A DNA stretch of 64,000 nt from Taklimakanibacter deserti (GTDB lineage Bacteria > Pseudomonadota > Alphaproteobacteria > Rhizobiales > Aestuariivirgaceae), in assembly GCA_003574785.1 (NCBI GenBank), contig QORU01000009.1, positions 277,491 through 341,490 of the forward strand, read 5' to 3'. The translations under genes were made by a program, and so were the position numbers. A model generated the notes under the pieces. The model made no database searches and was not told the origin of the DNA. It saw nothing but the letters and a program-made list of their open reading frames with translations. Below are positions 52,516 to 60,856 of this stretch, piece after piece (within the stretch, counting starts at the first letter, position 1; the number at the start of each line of letters is the position of its first letter).

Positions 52516-52799
52516 CCGAAGCGGCTGCGATCTCCGGCGACATCATCCCGCGGCTGCCGCGCGGTGTGCGGCTGCGCTATGACGATGTTCGTTCGCAGTG
52601 GATGCTGCTGGCGCCCGAACGGATCCTCAAGCCCGACGGCATCGCGCTCGAAATCCTCAAGCGCTGCGACGGCAAGACGACGCTCGATGCGATCATCGAC
52701 GATCTCACTCAATCCTTCGGCGCCGCGCGCGAAGAGGTGGCGAGCGACGTGCGCGAGTTCCTGAGCGGGCTCGCGGCCAAACGGATCATCGAGCTATGA
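52512..52799 (+). CDS. pqqD: PqqA-binding peptide chaperone PqqD
   Basis: A 95-residue RiPP recognition element: [53 protein letters not shown] (about 13-65). The D-x-x-R-x-x-W/x-x-x-L/A-P-E and the winged-helix arrangement are typical. It binds PqqA and presents it to PqqE. Short overlap with pqqC and pqqE (ATGA at both ends) gives tight co-translation, consistent with a PqqD-PqqE complex. Confidence 0.95.
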   Translation: MTEAAAISGDIIPRLPRGVRLRYDDVRSQWMLLAPERILKPDGIALEILKRCDGKTTLDAIIDDLTQSFGAAREEVASDVREFLSGLAAKRIIEL

Positions 52800-53926
52800 C
52801 GGAGAGGATCGCAGCGCCGACGGGAATGCTGGCGGAGTTGACGCATCGCTGTCCGCTGCGCTGCCCCTATTGCTCGAACCCGGTCGAGCTCGACCGCCGC
52901 TCGCAGGAGCTCGACACCGAGACCTGGCTGCGCGTGCTCGCCGAGGCGGCCCGGCTCGGCGTCATCCAAGTGCATCTCTCGGGCGGCGAGCCCACTTCGC
53001 GCAAGGATATTGCCGTCATCGTGCGGGCTTGCGCGGAACTCGGCCTCTATTCCAATCTCATCACCTCAGGCATAGGCCTCGACGAGGCGAAGATGACGGC
53101 CTTGGCCGAAGCGGGACTCGATCACGTGCAGCTGTCCTTCCAGGCGACGAGGCCCGAGACGAACGACCTGATCGGCGGCCTCGACGGGGCGCTGGCTCAG
53201 AAGCTCGAAACGGCGCGGCTGGTGACGCGCCTTGATATCCCTTTGACGCTCAATGCGGTGATCCATCGCCGCAACATCGGGGAGATCGAGGATTTCGTGC
53301 GCCTCGCCGTCGATCTCGGCGCCAAGCGCGTGGAAATCGCCCATGCGCAATATTACGGCTGGGCGCTCAAGAACCGCAGCCTCCTCATGCCGACCCGCGA
53401 AGAGACGCTGGCCGCGGTTGCGACCGTCGAACGCCTGCGCCGCGAATATGCCGGAACGATCGTCATCGATGCGGTCGTGCCGGATTACCATGCCCGCTAT
53501 CCCAAGGCCTGCATGGGCGGCTGGGGACGCCAGTCGCTCAATGTGACGCCGTCAGGCAAGGTGCTGCCTTGTCATGCGGCGGAGACGATACAAGGTCTCG
53601 AATTCTGGACCGTCAAGGACAGGAGCCTCGCCGAAATCTGGGCCGCCTCTCCGGCCTTCAATGCGTTCCGGGGCACGGGCTGGATGCGCGAGCCCTGCCG
53701 CAGCTGCGAGCGCCGCGAGATCGACTGGGGCGGATGCCGATGCCAGGCGTTGGCGATCGCAGGTGCGGCCGAGGAAGCCGATCCCGTCTGTTGCAAGTCG
53801 CCGTTTCATGAGCGCGTCGAAGCCATCGCCGCGGCCGACGCCGCCCAGCCCAATGGTGCATATCACTATCGCGGCTTCGAGAAACGCAGCGATCGGGCGA
53901 CGAACATTCCCGAGGCGGTGCCATGA
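52796..53926 (+). CDS. pqqE: PqqA peptide cyclase PqqE (radical SAM/SPASM)
   Basis: A 376-residue radical SAM enzyme. SAM cluster CPLRCPYC (C19, C23, C26) in [20 protein letters not shown] cysteines appear in the C-terminus ([31 protein letters not shown] and VCCKSPFH, about 258-340). It forms the Glu-Tyr carbon bond in PqqA using two auxiliary Fe-S clusters. Its start overlaps the pqqD stop, and its stop overlaps the next gene (ATGA). The operon lacks pqqF; a protease elsewhere would release the precursor. Confidence 0.97.
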   Translation: MTERIAAPTGMLAELTHRCPLRCPYCSNPVELDRRSQELDTETWLRVLAEAARLGVIQVHLSGGEPTSRKDIAVIVRACAELGLYSNLITSGIGLDEAKMTALAEAGLDHVQLSFQATRPETNDLIGGLDGALAQKLETARLVTRLDIPLTLNAVIHRRNIGEIEDFVRLAVDLGAKRVEIAHAQYYGWALKNRSLLMPTREETLAAVATVERLRREYAGTIVIDAVVPDYHARYPKACMGGWGRQSLNVTPSGKVLPCHAAETIQGLEFWTVKDRSLAEIWAASPAFNAFRGTGWMREPCRSCERREIDWGGCRCQALAIAGAAEEADPVCCKSPFHERVEAIAAADAAQPNGAYHYRGFEKRSDRATNIPEAVP

Positions 53927-54483
53927 AACTCCTTGCCGCCCTGTTTGCCGCGGGACGTTTCCCCTCGCCCGTTGCGAAGCAATGGAAGAGGGTGCCCGAA
54001 GGGCGGGTGAGGGCTCTTTGTCTCCGCAAGGAATACTCGTTGAGATCAGAGCGCGTTGCGCAGAAGAGCCCTCATCCGGCCCTCGGCCACCTTCTCCCAC
54101 GCTGCGCGCGGGAGAAGGGGAATGATGGAGAAGCCTCGCGACTTCCATACGCGATAGTCCTATCGTTGGCAGTCCTCGTTGCAGCGCTGCCTGCCGCGGC
54201 GCAGTCCTTCAACGACTATCCGACGAATGCCAGGGCCGATTATGTCTATGGCTGCATGAAGGTGAATGGCGAGACGCGCGAGGCGCTTGATAAATGCTCC
54301 TGCTCGATCGACGTCATCGCCTCGATCCTGCCCTACGAGCGCTATGTCACCGCCGAGACATTCATGAGCATGGGCCAGGTCGTGGGCGAGAGGGGCGTCA
54401 TCTTCCGCCAGAGCGCGCCGGCACGGCAGGCGACCGACGAGCTGCGCCGGGCGGAAGCCGAAGCCGAGATCCGCTGTTTCTGA
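53923..54483 (+). CDS. Secreted protein of unknown function with a palindromic element in its N-terminus
   Basis: An open frame of 186 residues whose ATG overlaps the pqqE stop (ATGA). It starts [11 protein letters not shown], then about 55 residues of charged sequence (about 13-67) encoded by a palindromic repeat element at 53959-54122, and then a hydrophobic signal-like stretch [21 protein letters not shown] (about 75-95). The mature part is small and has four cysteines ([22 protein letters not shown]), a conserved-looking secreted protein beside pqq genes. The element appears to have inserted near the start of the original signal peptide while keeping the frame. Whether the preprotein is exported is unclear. 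Function unknown. Confidence 0.75.
   Translation: MKLLAALFAAGRFPSPVAKQWKRVPEGRVRALCLRKEYSLRSERVAQKSPHPALGHLLPRCAREKGNDGEASRLPYAIVLSLAVLVAALPAAAQSFNDYPTNARADYVYGCMKVNGETREALDKCSCSIDVIASILPYERYVTAETFMSMGQVVGERGVIFRQSAPARQATDELRRAEAEAEIRCF
53959..54122. repeat. Palindromic repeat element (RPE/REP-like) inserted in a coding sequence
   Basis: About 164 bases with long imperfect inverted arms: left 53959-54018, ending GAGGGCTCTT, and right 54064-54122, beginning AAGAGCCCTCATCCGG and ending GGGAGAAGGGGAA. The arms fold back on a 45-base loop. The CCCTCATCCGGCC...CTTCTCCC pattern is typical of dispersed palindromes in Hyphomicrobiales genomes. The insertion keeps the reading frame open across its whole length, as Rickettsia palindromic elements do. 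No other copy is evident in the window. Confidence 0.8.
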
Positions 54484-54495
54484 GGGTGGAGTTTC

Positions 54496-55698
54496 ATGCA
54501 ACACATGTCACCGGGTCGGCTCTTCCTTCTCGCGACAGCGATGTGGCTTTTGGGCGCGCTCAACGCCCGCGCCAATGAGGCGATCGAATTCCGGATCGGT
54601 TATTTGCGGCTCGACGAAAAGAAGCTTGCGCTGTCCGTGCTCGATGTTCCGCCCCCCGATGATGGGGTAGGCGGCGCCAAGGTCGCCATCAACGACAACA
54701 ATACGACCGGCAAATTCCTCAAGCAGAATTTCATCCTGGAAGAGGTGAAGATCGCGCCCGAGGCTGATCCGCTTCCTGCCGCGAACAAGCTTGTCGATAC
54801 GGGCTTCTCCTATCTCATCGTGGATCTGCCTGCCGCCATGGTGCTGAAGATCGCCGATGCCGTGCGCGAGCGCCATGTGCTCGTCTTCAATGCCGGCGCC
54901 ACCGACGATGGGCTGAGAGAAGAGGAGTGCCGCGTCAATGTCTTCCACACCGCACCCACGCGCACCATGCTGGCGGACGGGCTCGGCCAATATCTTGTCT
55001 GGAAACAGTGGCGCAACTGGTTCCTGATCAGGGGCTCGCATGAGGCGGACCAGCTCTGGGCCGATGCGCTTCGGCGCGCCGCCAAGCGCTTCGGCGCCAA
55101 GATCGTCGAAGAGCGCGTTTTCGAGGACACGGGCGGCGCCCGGCGCACCGATACCGGCCAGGTGCAGATCCAAAGGCAGATGCCCGTCTTCACCCAAGGT
55201 GCTGCCGATCATGATGTCGTGGTCGCGGCGGATGAGAGCGAGGTCTTCGCGACCTATCTGCCTTATCGCACCTGGGTGCCGCGCCCGGTCGCGGGCTCGG
55301 CCGGCCTCGTGCCCTCGAGCTGGCATCCGGCGCATGAGCAATGGGGCGCGACGCAGATCCAGAACCGCTTCGTCAAGGCAACCGGCCGGCGCATGCAATC
55401 CAAGGACATGCAAGCCTGGACGGCGGTGCGGATCATCGGCGAGGCGGCGCAGCGGACCGGCTCGGGCGATGTGCAGAAGATCGCGGATTACATCAAGTCG
55501 CCGCAATTTTCGCTGGCCGCCTTCAAAGGACAGAAGGTCACCTTCCGGAGCTGGAACTGGCAGCTCCGGCAGCCGGTTCTTCTGAGCGATGCCCGCTCGG
55601 TCGTATCGGTGTCGCCGCAGGAAGGATTCCTGCACCAGCTCTCCGAACTCGACACGCTCGGCATCGATCAGCCTGAGACGAAGTGCAAGCTGCCATGA
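54496..55698 (+). CDS. ABC transporter substrate-binding protein of the PQQ-dependent alcohol system
   Basis: A 400-residue exported protein (signal about 1-26: LFLLATAMWLLGALNARA). It resembles the type 1 binding-protein family associated with PQQ-dependent alcohol dehydrogenase clusters (TIGR03863 type): DDNNTTGKFLKQNFILEEVK (about 73-92), VLVFNAGATDDGLREEECRVNVFHTAPTR (about 130-158), RTWVPRPVAGSAGLVPSSWHPAHEQWGATQIQNRF (about 256-290). It should work in the periplasm with the ATPase and permease encoded downstream. Its ligand is unknown. It lies 12 bases after the preceding gene, with GAGGGTGGAG before the ATG. Confidence 0.87.
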   Translation: MQHMSPGRLFLLATAMWLLGALNARANEAIEFRIGYLRLDEKKLALSVLDVPPPDDGVGGAKVAINDNNTTGKFLKQNFILEEVKIAPEADPLPAANKLVDTGFSYLIVDLPAAMVLKIADAVRERHVLVFNAGATDDGLREEECRVNVFHTAPTRTMLADGLGQYLVWKQWRNWFLIRGSHEADQLWADALRRAAKRFGAKIVEERVFEDTGGARRTDTGQVQIQRQMPVFTQGAADHDVVVAADESEVFATYLPYRTWVPRPVAGSAGLVPSSWHPAHEQWGATQIQNRFVKATGRRMQSKDMQAWTAVRIIGEAAQRTGSGDVQKIADYIKSPQFSLAAFKGQKVTFRSWNWQLRQPVLLSDARSVVSVSPQEGFLHQLSELDTLGIDQPETKCKLP

Positions 55699-55718
55699 GC
55701 CACAGAAGGAAGACCCGC

Positions 55719-56693
55719 ATGCAGTTGAGTCAGTTGTTGTTCTCCGGAACCTTGGCGCTCGCCGTCGCGGCGACGCCCGCCGGCGCATACAAGGTCTACG
55801 TCTCGAACGAGAAGGACAACACCATCTCCGTCGTCGATTCGGAGAAGATGGAGGTCGTCAAGACCATCAAGGTGGGCCAGCGGCCGCGGGGGATCACCGT
55901 CACCAAGGACGGCAAGTACATATTGCTCTGCGCCAGCGACGACGACACGGTCGAAATGATCGACGCGCAGACCTTCGAGCAAGTCGGCACCTTGCCTTCG
56001 GGTCCCGATCCCGAATTGTTCATTCTCAATCCCGATGGCAGCAAGCTCTATATCGCCAATGAGGACGACAACCTCATCACCGTCGTCGACATGGCGGAGA
56101 AAGCGGTGGTCGCCGAGGTGCCGGTCGGCGTCGAGCCCGAAGGCATGGGGATCAGCCCGGATGGAAAGACCATGGTCAACACGTCCGAGACGACGAACAT
56201 GGCGCATTTCATCGACACGGCCTCGCATGAGATCACGCATAATGTGCTCGTCGACTCACGTCCGCGCTTTGCCGAATACAAGGCGGACGGCTCGGAAGTG
56301 TGGATATCGGCCGAAATCGGCGGAACGGTGAGCGTCATCGACGACAAGACGCGCACCATCAAGAAGAAGATCACCTTCGAGATCCCGGGTCTCAGGGCGG
56401 AAGCGATCCAGCCGGTCGGCGTGCGCATCACCAAGGACGGCAAGAAGGCCTATGTCGCGCTCGGTCCCGCCAATCGCGTCGCGGTGATCAATGGCGAGAC
56501 CTATGAGGTCGAGAAGTATATCCTTGTTGGCCAGCGCGTCTGGCAGCTCGCCATCACGCCCGACGAGAAGATGGTGATCTCGACCAACGGCGTGTCGAAC
56601 GACATCACCTTCATCGACATTGCGACCGATGAAGCGGTGAAATCGCTCACCGTCGGCGGGCTTCCATGGGGCATCGTCGTGGCGCCGAACTGA
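55719..56693 (+). CDS. PQQ-associated YVTN-type beta-propeller protein
   Basis: A 324-residue secreted protein with a signal peptide (about 1-23, LLFSGTLALAVAATPAGA) and seven propeller repeats, for example AYKVYVSNEKDNTISVVDSEKMEVVKTIKVGQRPRGITVTKDGKYI (about 24-69) and KLYIANEDDNLITVVDMAEKAVVAEVPVGVEPEGMGISPDGK. This is the PQQ-dependent catabolism-associated beta-propeller (TIGR03866 type). It likely scaffolds or binds cofactor in the periplasm with the ABC system. ATG 55719 has AAGGA 8 bases upstream; ATG 55695 overlaps the previous stop (ATGA), so start choice is uncertain by 8 codons. Confidence 0.9.
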   Translation: MQLSQLLFSGTLALAVAATPAGAYKVYVSNEKDNTISVVDSEKMEVVKTIKVGQRPRGITVTKDGKYILLCASDDDTVEMIDAQTFEQVGTLPSGPDPELFILNPDGSKLYIANEDDNLITVVDMAEKAVVAEVPVGVEPEGMGISPDGKTMVNTSETTNMAHFIDTASHEITHNVLVDSRPRFAEYKADGSEVWISAEIGGTVSVIDDKTRTIKKKITFEIPGLRAEAIQPVGVRITKDGKKAYVALGPANRVAVINGETYEVEKYILVGQRVWQLAITPDEKMVISTNGVSNDITFIDIATDEAVKSLTVGGLPWGIVVAPN

Positions 56694-56715
56694 CGCGAGA
56701 GGAGGACTATCGACT

Positions 56716-57495
56716 TTGCCGATGACCGCAGACAGCTCGAAGCCAGCGCTCGGTGTCACCGATGTCGGTCATGCTTACGGCGCGCGGCGTGCGCTTGACG
56801 GCGTGTCCTTCGACGTCCCGGTCGGCGGCTTCACCGTATTGCTCGGACTCAATGGCGCAGGCAAGTCGACCCTCTTCGCGCTGATCACCCGTCTCTATGA
56901 TGCGCGTGAAGGCCGGATCGAGGTCTTCGGTCACGACGTGGCGCGGCTGCCGGGAGAAGCATTGCGGCGCCTGGGCGTGGTCTTCCAGCAGCGCACCGTC
57001 GATCTCGATCTCTCGGTGATGCAGAACCTGACCTATCATGCAGCTCTTCACGGCATCGCCGGCGCCGAGGGGCGGCGGCGCGCCGCCCTGATGCTCGAAT
57101 GGTTCGATCTTTCCGATCGGCACAAAGACAAGGTACGCAACCTTTCCGGCGGCCAGATGCGCCGCGTCGAAATCGCCCGCGCCCTTCTTCACCGGCCGAA
57201 TCTCCTTTTGCTCGATGAGGCGACGGTCGGTCTCGACATTCGTTCGCGCGCCGACATCATCGGCCATGTGCGGCGCCTCGTCAGCGAAGAAGGCATCGGC
57301 GTCCTGTGGGCGACCCATCTCATCGAGGAGGTGGAGATGCAGGATCGTGTGGTGATCCTGCATCAGGGCCGCATTCTGGCCGAGGGGCCGGTCGCCGAGG
57401 TCGTGAGCCAGCATGGCGGACGCGACATCAGATCGGCATTCGCAGCACTCACCGGCGCCGACCGGCCGCGAGCGGCAAGCGAGGCAGCGGCATGA
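56716..57495 (+). CDS. ABC transporter ATP-binding protein, PQQ-associated
   Basis: A 259-residue ABC ATPase of the type found with PQQ alcohol oxidation clusters (TIGR03864 type). Walker A LLGLNGAGKSTLFALI (about 42-57), Q-loop VVFQQRTVDLDLSVMQNL (about 89-106), signature VRNLSGGQMRRVEIARAL (about 138-155), Walker B LLLLDEATVGLD (about 161-172) and the switch histidine in ATHLIEE. It energises the permease next to it, forming an ABC-2 type exporter. TTG 56716 (GGAGG about 10 bases ahead) and ATG 56722 are alternative starts. Confidence 0.93.
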   Translation: MPMTADSSKPALGVTDVGHAYGARRALDGVSFDVPVGGFTVLLGLNGAGKSTLFALITRLYDAREGRIEVFGHDVARLPGEALRRLGVVFQQRTVDLDLSVMQNLTYHAALHGIAGAEGRRRAALMLEWFDLSDRHKDKVRNLSGGQMRRVEIARALLHRPNLLLLDEATVGLDIRSRADIIGHVRRLVSEEGIGVLWATHLIEEVEMQDRVVILHQGRILAEGPVAEVVSQHGGRDIRSAFAALTGADRPRAASEAAA

Positions 57496-58352
57496 CGATA
57501 AGCATCCCCGCCACGAAGCCGCGCATCGGATTCTCGGTCGGGCAATATGTCATTTGCCTCACCGGCATCGTCTGGCGGGAAAGCTTGCGGTTCCTGCATC
57601 AGCGCGAGCGCTTCATCGCAGCACTGGTGCGGCCGCTTCTGTGGCTCTTCATCTTCGCTGCCGGATTCCGCCAGGTCCTCGGCGTGTCCATCATCCCGCC
57701 TTACGAGACCTATGTTCTCTATGAGGTCTATATCACGCCGGGACTGGTGGCGATGATCCAGCTCTTCAATGGAATGCAGTCGTCGCTGTCGATGGTCTAT
57801 GATCGCGAGATGGGCAATATGCGCACCCTTCTGGTGAGCCCGTTTCCGCGCTGGTATCTCCTCGTCTCCAAGCTGGTTGCGGGCGTCGCCGTATCCATCC
57901 TGCAAGTCTACGTGTTCCTTGCCGTCGCCTGGCTGTGGGAGGTGAGGCCGCCGGCTTTCGGCTATCTTGCCGTGCTGCCGGCCCTCATTCTATGCGGCCT
58001 CCTGTTCGGATCCATCGGCCTGCTTCTGTCGTCGCTCATCAAGCAGCTCGAGAATTTCGCCGGGATCATGAACTTCGTGATCTTTCCCATGTATTTCGCC
58101 TCTTCGGCGCTCTATCCGCTGTGGCGGGTGCGGGAATCGAGCCCGCTTCTCTATTACATCTGCCAGTGGAATCCGTTCACGCACGCCGTCGAGCTCATCC
58201 GCTTCTCGCTTCATGGCGAGATCAACTGGCAAGCCCTTGTCATCGTCGTCGCAACGACAGCGGCTTTCCTCATCGGCGCCATCATCGCCTATGATCCGAC
58301 GCGCGGCTTCATCGCGAGGCGCGGCGCACCGGCATTGGGAGGATCGGAATGA
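57492..58352 (+). CDS. ABC-2 type permease, PQQ-associated
   Basis: A 286-residue membrane protein with six hydrophobic helices, starting IGFSVGQYVICLTGIVWRESLRFLHQRERFIAALVRPLLWLFIFAAGF (about 12-59) and containing PPYETYVLYEVYITPGL and FPMYFASSALYPLWRVRESSP. This is the ABC-2 family permease of PQQ-dependent alcohol gene clusters (TIGR03861 type). With the ATPase it should form an exporter; the cargo is unknown. The ATG overlaps the ATPase stop (ATGA), and its stop overlaps the next gene. Confidence 0.92.
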   Translation: MTISIPATKPRIGFSVGQYVICLTGIVWRESLRFLHQRERFIAALVRPLLWLFIFAAGFRQVLGVSIIPPYETYVLYEVYITPGLVAMIQLFNGMQSSLSMVYDREMGNMRTLLVSPFPRWYLLVSKLVAGVAVSILQVYVFLAVAWLWEVRPPAFGYLAVLPALILCGLLFGSIGLLLSSLIKQLENFAGIMNFVIFPMYFASSALYPLWRVRESSPLLYYICQWNPFTHAVELIRFSLHGEINWQALVIVVATTAAFLIGAIIAYDPTRGFIARRGAPALGGSE

Positions 58353-58963
58353 GGCGTGGCACTCTCCCGCTTTGGCTTGCCTTGACCTTTGTTGCAGTTT
58401 TGCCGGCGACGGCGCATGCTGCCGCTTCGGACGACTGGCCTTGTGTCCAGCGCAAGGTGTCCGAGCTCTCGCTCGCTTCCGTCTGGTCGGGACCGCCGCT
58501 CGACCTCGACTCGGGCAAGTGGCGCAGGGATCCCGATATCGCAAGCCTCGTCGAACGCCTGGCGGCGCGCCGAACCAGCGAAGACGAGGCCCGAAAAGCC
58601 ATTACGGCGCTGGCCGCGTCTTCAGGCGATGCCAAGCGGGACAAGCTCCTGGCGTTGCTCGCGGGCCTCTTCGAGACCATCAATGGCGAGCGCTCGCATA
58701 TCATCGCGGGGATCGAGCGCTATGGGCGAAAGCAGAAACAGCTTGCGGAAGCGCTGCGCGAAGAAACCGCGAAGCTCGATTCCCTGCGCAAGGACGCCAA
58801 TGCCGACAAGTCCAGCTTCGCCCAAATGAATGAACAGCTCACCTGGAGCCTGCGGGTCTTCGATGAGCGCCAGCGCTCGCTGCGCTTCGTCTGCGAAGTG
58901 CCGGTCCTGATCGAGCAACGCCTGTTCGTGCTGGTTCGCGCGATCGAGGCTGCGCTTCAATAA
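58349..58963 (+). CDS. Secreted coiled-coil protein of unknown function, PQQ-associated
   Basis: A 204-residue exported protein with a signal peptide (about 1-25, LWLALTFVAVLPATAHA). It has two cysteines (DWPCVQRK near 32 and RFVCEVPV near 183), which could form a disulfide, and long helical, coiled-coil-prone stretches (about 117-170: IERYGRKQKQLAEALREETAKLDSLRKDANADK). Its start overlaps the permease stop (ATGA), so it is part of the same operon. It may be an accessory subunit of the exporter in the periplasm. I do not recognise a domain with known function. Confidence 0.75.
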   Translation: MRRGTLPLWLALTFVAVLPATAHAAASDDWPCVQRKVSELSLASVWSGPPLDLDSGKWRRDPDIASLVERLAARRTSEDEARKAITALAASSGDAKRDKLLALLAGLFETINGERSHIIAGIERYGRKQKQLAEALREETAKLDSLRKDANADKSSFAQMNEQLTWSLRVFDERQRSLRFVCEVPVLIEQRLFVLVRAIEAALQ

Positions 58964-58989
58964 CGGATTGTCTGGAAAAGAGCAGACCG

Positions 58990-59253
58990 TCAGTCGTGCG
59001 GCTCGGCGCTGCGCACCTCTATCGGTGATCCGGGCGAGGGGTGCGGCCTGCAGACGATCTTGATGCGATCGCTTTCGCCGAGCTTCCGTCCGATCGACGT
59101 TCCGGCGACATAGGCCTGGCCATACATGGCGCAGGTCACCGGGCTTGCGAATTCTTCCGGCGCCACGATCACCATGCGCGCATTCGTAGCATTGCAGTCG
59201 CGCAGATCCGGTGTGACCAGGACCGTGCAGACGAGGATGAGAGCGTTGAGCAA
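58990..59253 (-). CDS. Small exported hypothetical protein (TTG start)
   Basis: An 87-residue protein from TTG 59253, with AAGGA 7 bases upstream; the frame is open further up but no better start fits. It begins with a hydrophobic segment (LNALILVCTVLVTPDL) and has three further cysteines (RDCNATNARMVI, PVTCAMYGQAYVAGTSIGR, KIVCRPHP). The pattern suggests a small periplasmic or membrane-anchored protein. It sits downstream of xoxJ on the minus strand, with a 160-base gap, and is convergent with the PQQ-associated operon. Function unknown. Confidence 0.55.
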   Translation of the reverse strand: MLNALILVCTVLVTPDLRDCNATNARMVIVAPEEFASPVTCAMYGQAYVAGTSIGRKLGESDRIKIVCRPHPSPGSPIEVRSAEPHD

Positions 59254-59414
59254 ATAAAATTCCTTCTCGCCGACATGCGAAGCGCATGGAGCGACTCTCA
59301 CGAGCTTGAATCGATTTGATCTAAAGCCTGAGCCCCGAATCAGGAGTCTTACTTAGCGGCACTTTAACAGGCTAATGCGCCAGCCGCAACGTCAAGCACA
59401 TATAGGTTTGGTGC

Positions 59415-60263
59415 CTATTGAGTGATCGGCTGATCGTGCTCGTCGAGCAAAGGCACGCCGAACTCGATGAGCAAGGCGTTGATCTCTTTCTGATTTTCGC
59501 GGATCAGCCGATTGAGGGTACGCTTCCATTCCTGGTCGGAAGAGCGAACTCCCATGGTGATCCGGAAGGTCATGCGCGAGCCTTTCTGCTCGTTGAGCAG
59601 CGGCACGACGACAAGCGGCTCCTTCGACATCTTGGCATAATAGCCCGCCATCGGCCCCCATAGCGCCGCCACATCGATTTCATCCGTATGCAGATCGTCG
59701 ATCATCTGCGCCGCGGAGGAGGTGTAGCGCGTGTCGATCAGCAGCGGATAGGGCCTGGCCTTCGCCATCAATCCGTTGATCGCCATGTTGGTCGCGGGCG
59801 GCGTTCCGGCGATGATGCCGATCCGCTTGTCCTTGAGCCGCGGGTCAGCCAGCGTCTTGAGTCCGTCAAGCCCATGGTTCGGCTTGTAGATCAGAGTATA
59901 GACCGTCCGGTAATAAGCATTGGTATTCTGCACGAGCTCATCGCCCTGGGGATAGCCCATGATGACATCGCATTTATGGGCGCCAAGCGTGTTGCGGACG
60001 AAACCGATCGTCATCGGAAAATAGGTGTAGCTAAGCGACTTGCCGAGCTTGCGCGCGACCAGTTCCGCAAGCTTGTTCTCGAAGCCTTCGCCCTTCTCGT
60101 TCGAGAAGGGCAGGTTATTGGGGTCGGCACAGACGCGCAACGTCGTGGGATCGACCAGCTCGATGGCGGCCCCCAATCCCTTTTGCTGTGCGGCCGCCGG
60201 CAGCGCGAAGCCGGCGGCCATGATCACCAGCGCCATGAGGGTCCGGCAAATCAGCCCATGCAT
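59415..60263 (-). CDS. xoxJ: XoxJ/MoxJ-type periplasmic binding protein
   Basis: A 282-residue secreted protein (signal about 1-25, MALVIMAAGFALPAAA) of the type 2 periplasmic-binding fold: LRVCADPNNLPFSNEKGEGFENKLAELVARKLGKSLSYTYFP (about 42-83), KCDVIMGYPQGDELVQNTNAYYRTVYTLIYKP (about 96-127). This pattern is the quinoprotein dehydrogenase-associated binding protein family (TIGR03871 type; XoxJ, MxaJ). XoxJ is thought to help mature or activate the methanol dehydrogenase in the periplasm. It overlaps the cytochrome gene by 13 bases and completes the xoxFGJ set. Confidence 0.93.
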   Translation of the reverse strand: MHGLICRTLMALVIMAAGFALPAAAQQKGLGAAIELVDPTTLRVCADPNNLPFSNEKGEGFENKLAELVARKLGKSLSYTYFPMTIGFVRNTLGAHKCDVIMGYPQGDELVQNTNAYYRTVYTLIYKPNHGLDGLKTLADPRLKDKRIGIIAGTPPATNMAINGLMAKARPYPLLIDTRYTSSAAQMIDDLHTDEIDVAALWGPMAGYYAKMSKEPLVVVPLLNEQKGSRMTFRITMGVRSSDQEWKRTLNRLIRENQKEINALLIEFGVPLLDEHDQPITQ

Positions 60264-60757
60264 GCTTTTTCGGCCTCGATGAAGGAGGCGGGCTTTGCCG
60301 CCTTTTTCGCCGGGCGGCCGCGGCCGATGGCATCGGTCGAGCGCGCCCTCAGATAGATGTAGATGTCATCGAGATAGCACATGACGTTCTTGTTGGTGCC
60401 GAAGGCCGGCATCACATTCTGTTTCGCCGCGTTGACTTCCTTGCGGCCGTTCGCCACCACGCCGATGAAATCCACGTAACTGATGCGCTTGACCGATTCG
60501 GTAAGGGCGGGCGCATAGCTCGAGCCCAGGCCATCGGGGCCGTGGCAGACATGGCAATCGGAATGATAACGGCGATAGCCCGAGAATGTGTACCAGTCGA
60601 CCGTGCCGTCGGGCCCGACATTGTAAGTCGGGTCGCCATTGGCATCCGCATATTTGCCATCCTCGCTGGCGACCGATTTGGGATCGCCGGGCGGTTCGGA
60701 AAATGCGACGCCGCTGGCAAGAACAAGGAATCCGGCAACCAATATTCCACGGAACAT
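60251..60757 (-). CDS. xoxG: XoxG-type cytochrome c (cytochrome cL)
   Basis: A 168-residue exported c-type cytochrome. Signal peptide about 1-20 (GILVAGFLVLASGVAFS). The haem motif is C-H-V-C-H (residues 68-72, SDCHVCHGPDGLG), and the axial methionine is probably in QNVMPAFGTNKNVMCYLDDIYIYLRAR (Met116). Methanol dehydrogenase-associated cytochrome cL accepts electrons from XoxF and passes them to the respiratory chain. The ATG at 60757 has AGAGGTG shortly upstream. It follows xoxF across a terminator-like hairpin. Confidence 0.94.
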   Translation of the reverse strand: MFRGILVAGFLVLASGVAFSEPPGDPKSVASEDGKYADANGDPTYNVGPDGTVDWYTFSGYRRYHSDCHVCHGPDGLGSSYAPALTESVKRISYVDFIGVVANGRKEVNAAKQNVMPAFGTNKNVMCYLDDIYIYLRARSTDAIGRGRPAKKAAKPASFIEAEKACMG

Positions 60758-60793
60758 GAAGCACCTCTTGAAACAGCTGTCACGCCAGAGACT

Positions 60794-60829
60794 AAAAGGC
60801 CCAGTGCATTGTGCTGAACGCACCGGGCC
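60794..60829 (-). terminator. Intrinsic terminator/attenuator between xoxF and xoxG
   Basis: In the minus-strand transcript, GGCCCGGTGC pairs with GCACTGGGCC (one G-U pair) around a 12-base loop, followed at once by TTTT (plus coordinates 60794-60829). This is a strong intrinsic terminator shape. Because xoxG and xoxJ follow without an evident promoter, it is likely a partial terminator that sets high xoxF relative to xoxG/xoxJ. Confidence 0.75.
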
Positions 60830-60856
60830 CCAATTTTGTCAGTCTGTCGGAACGTT

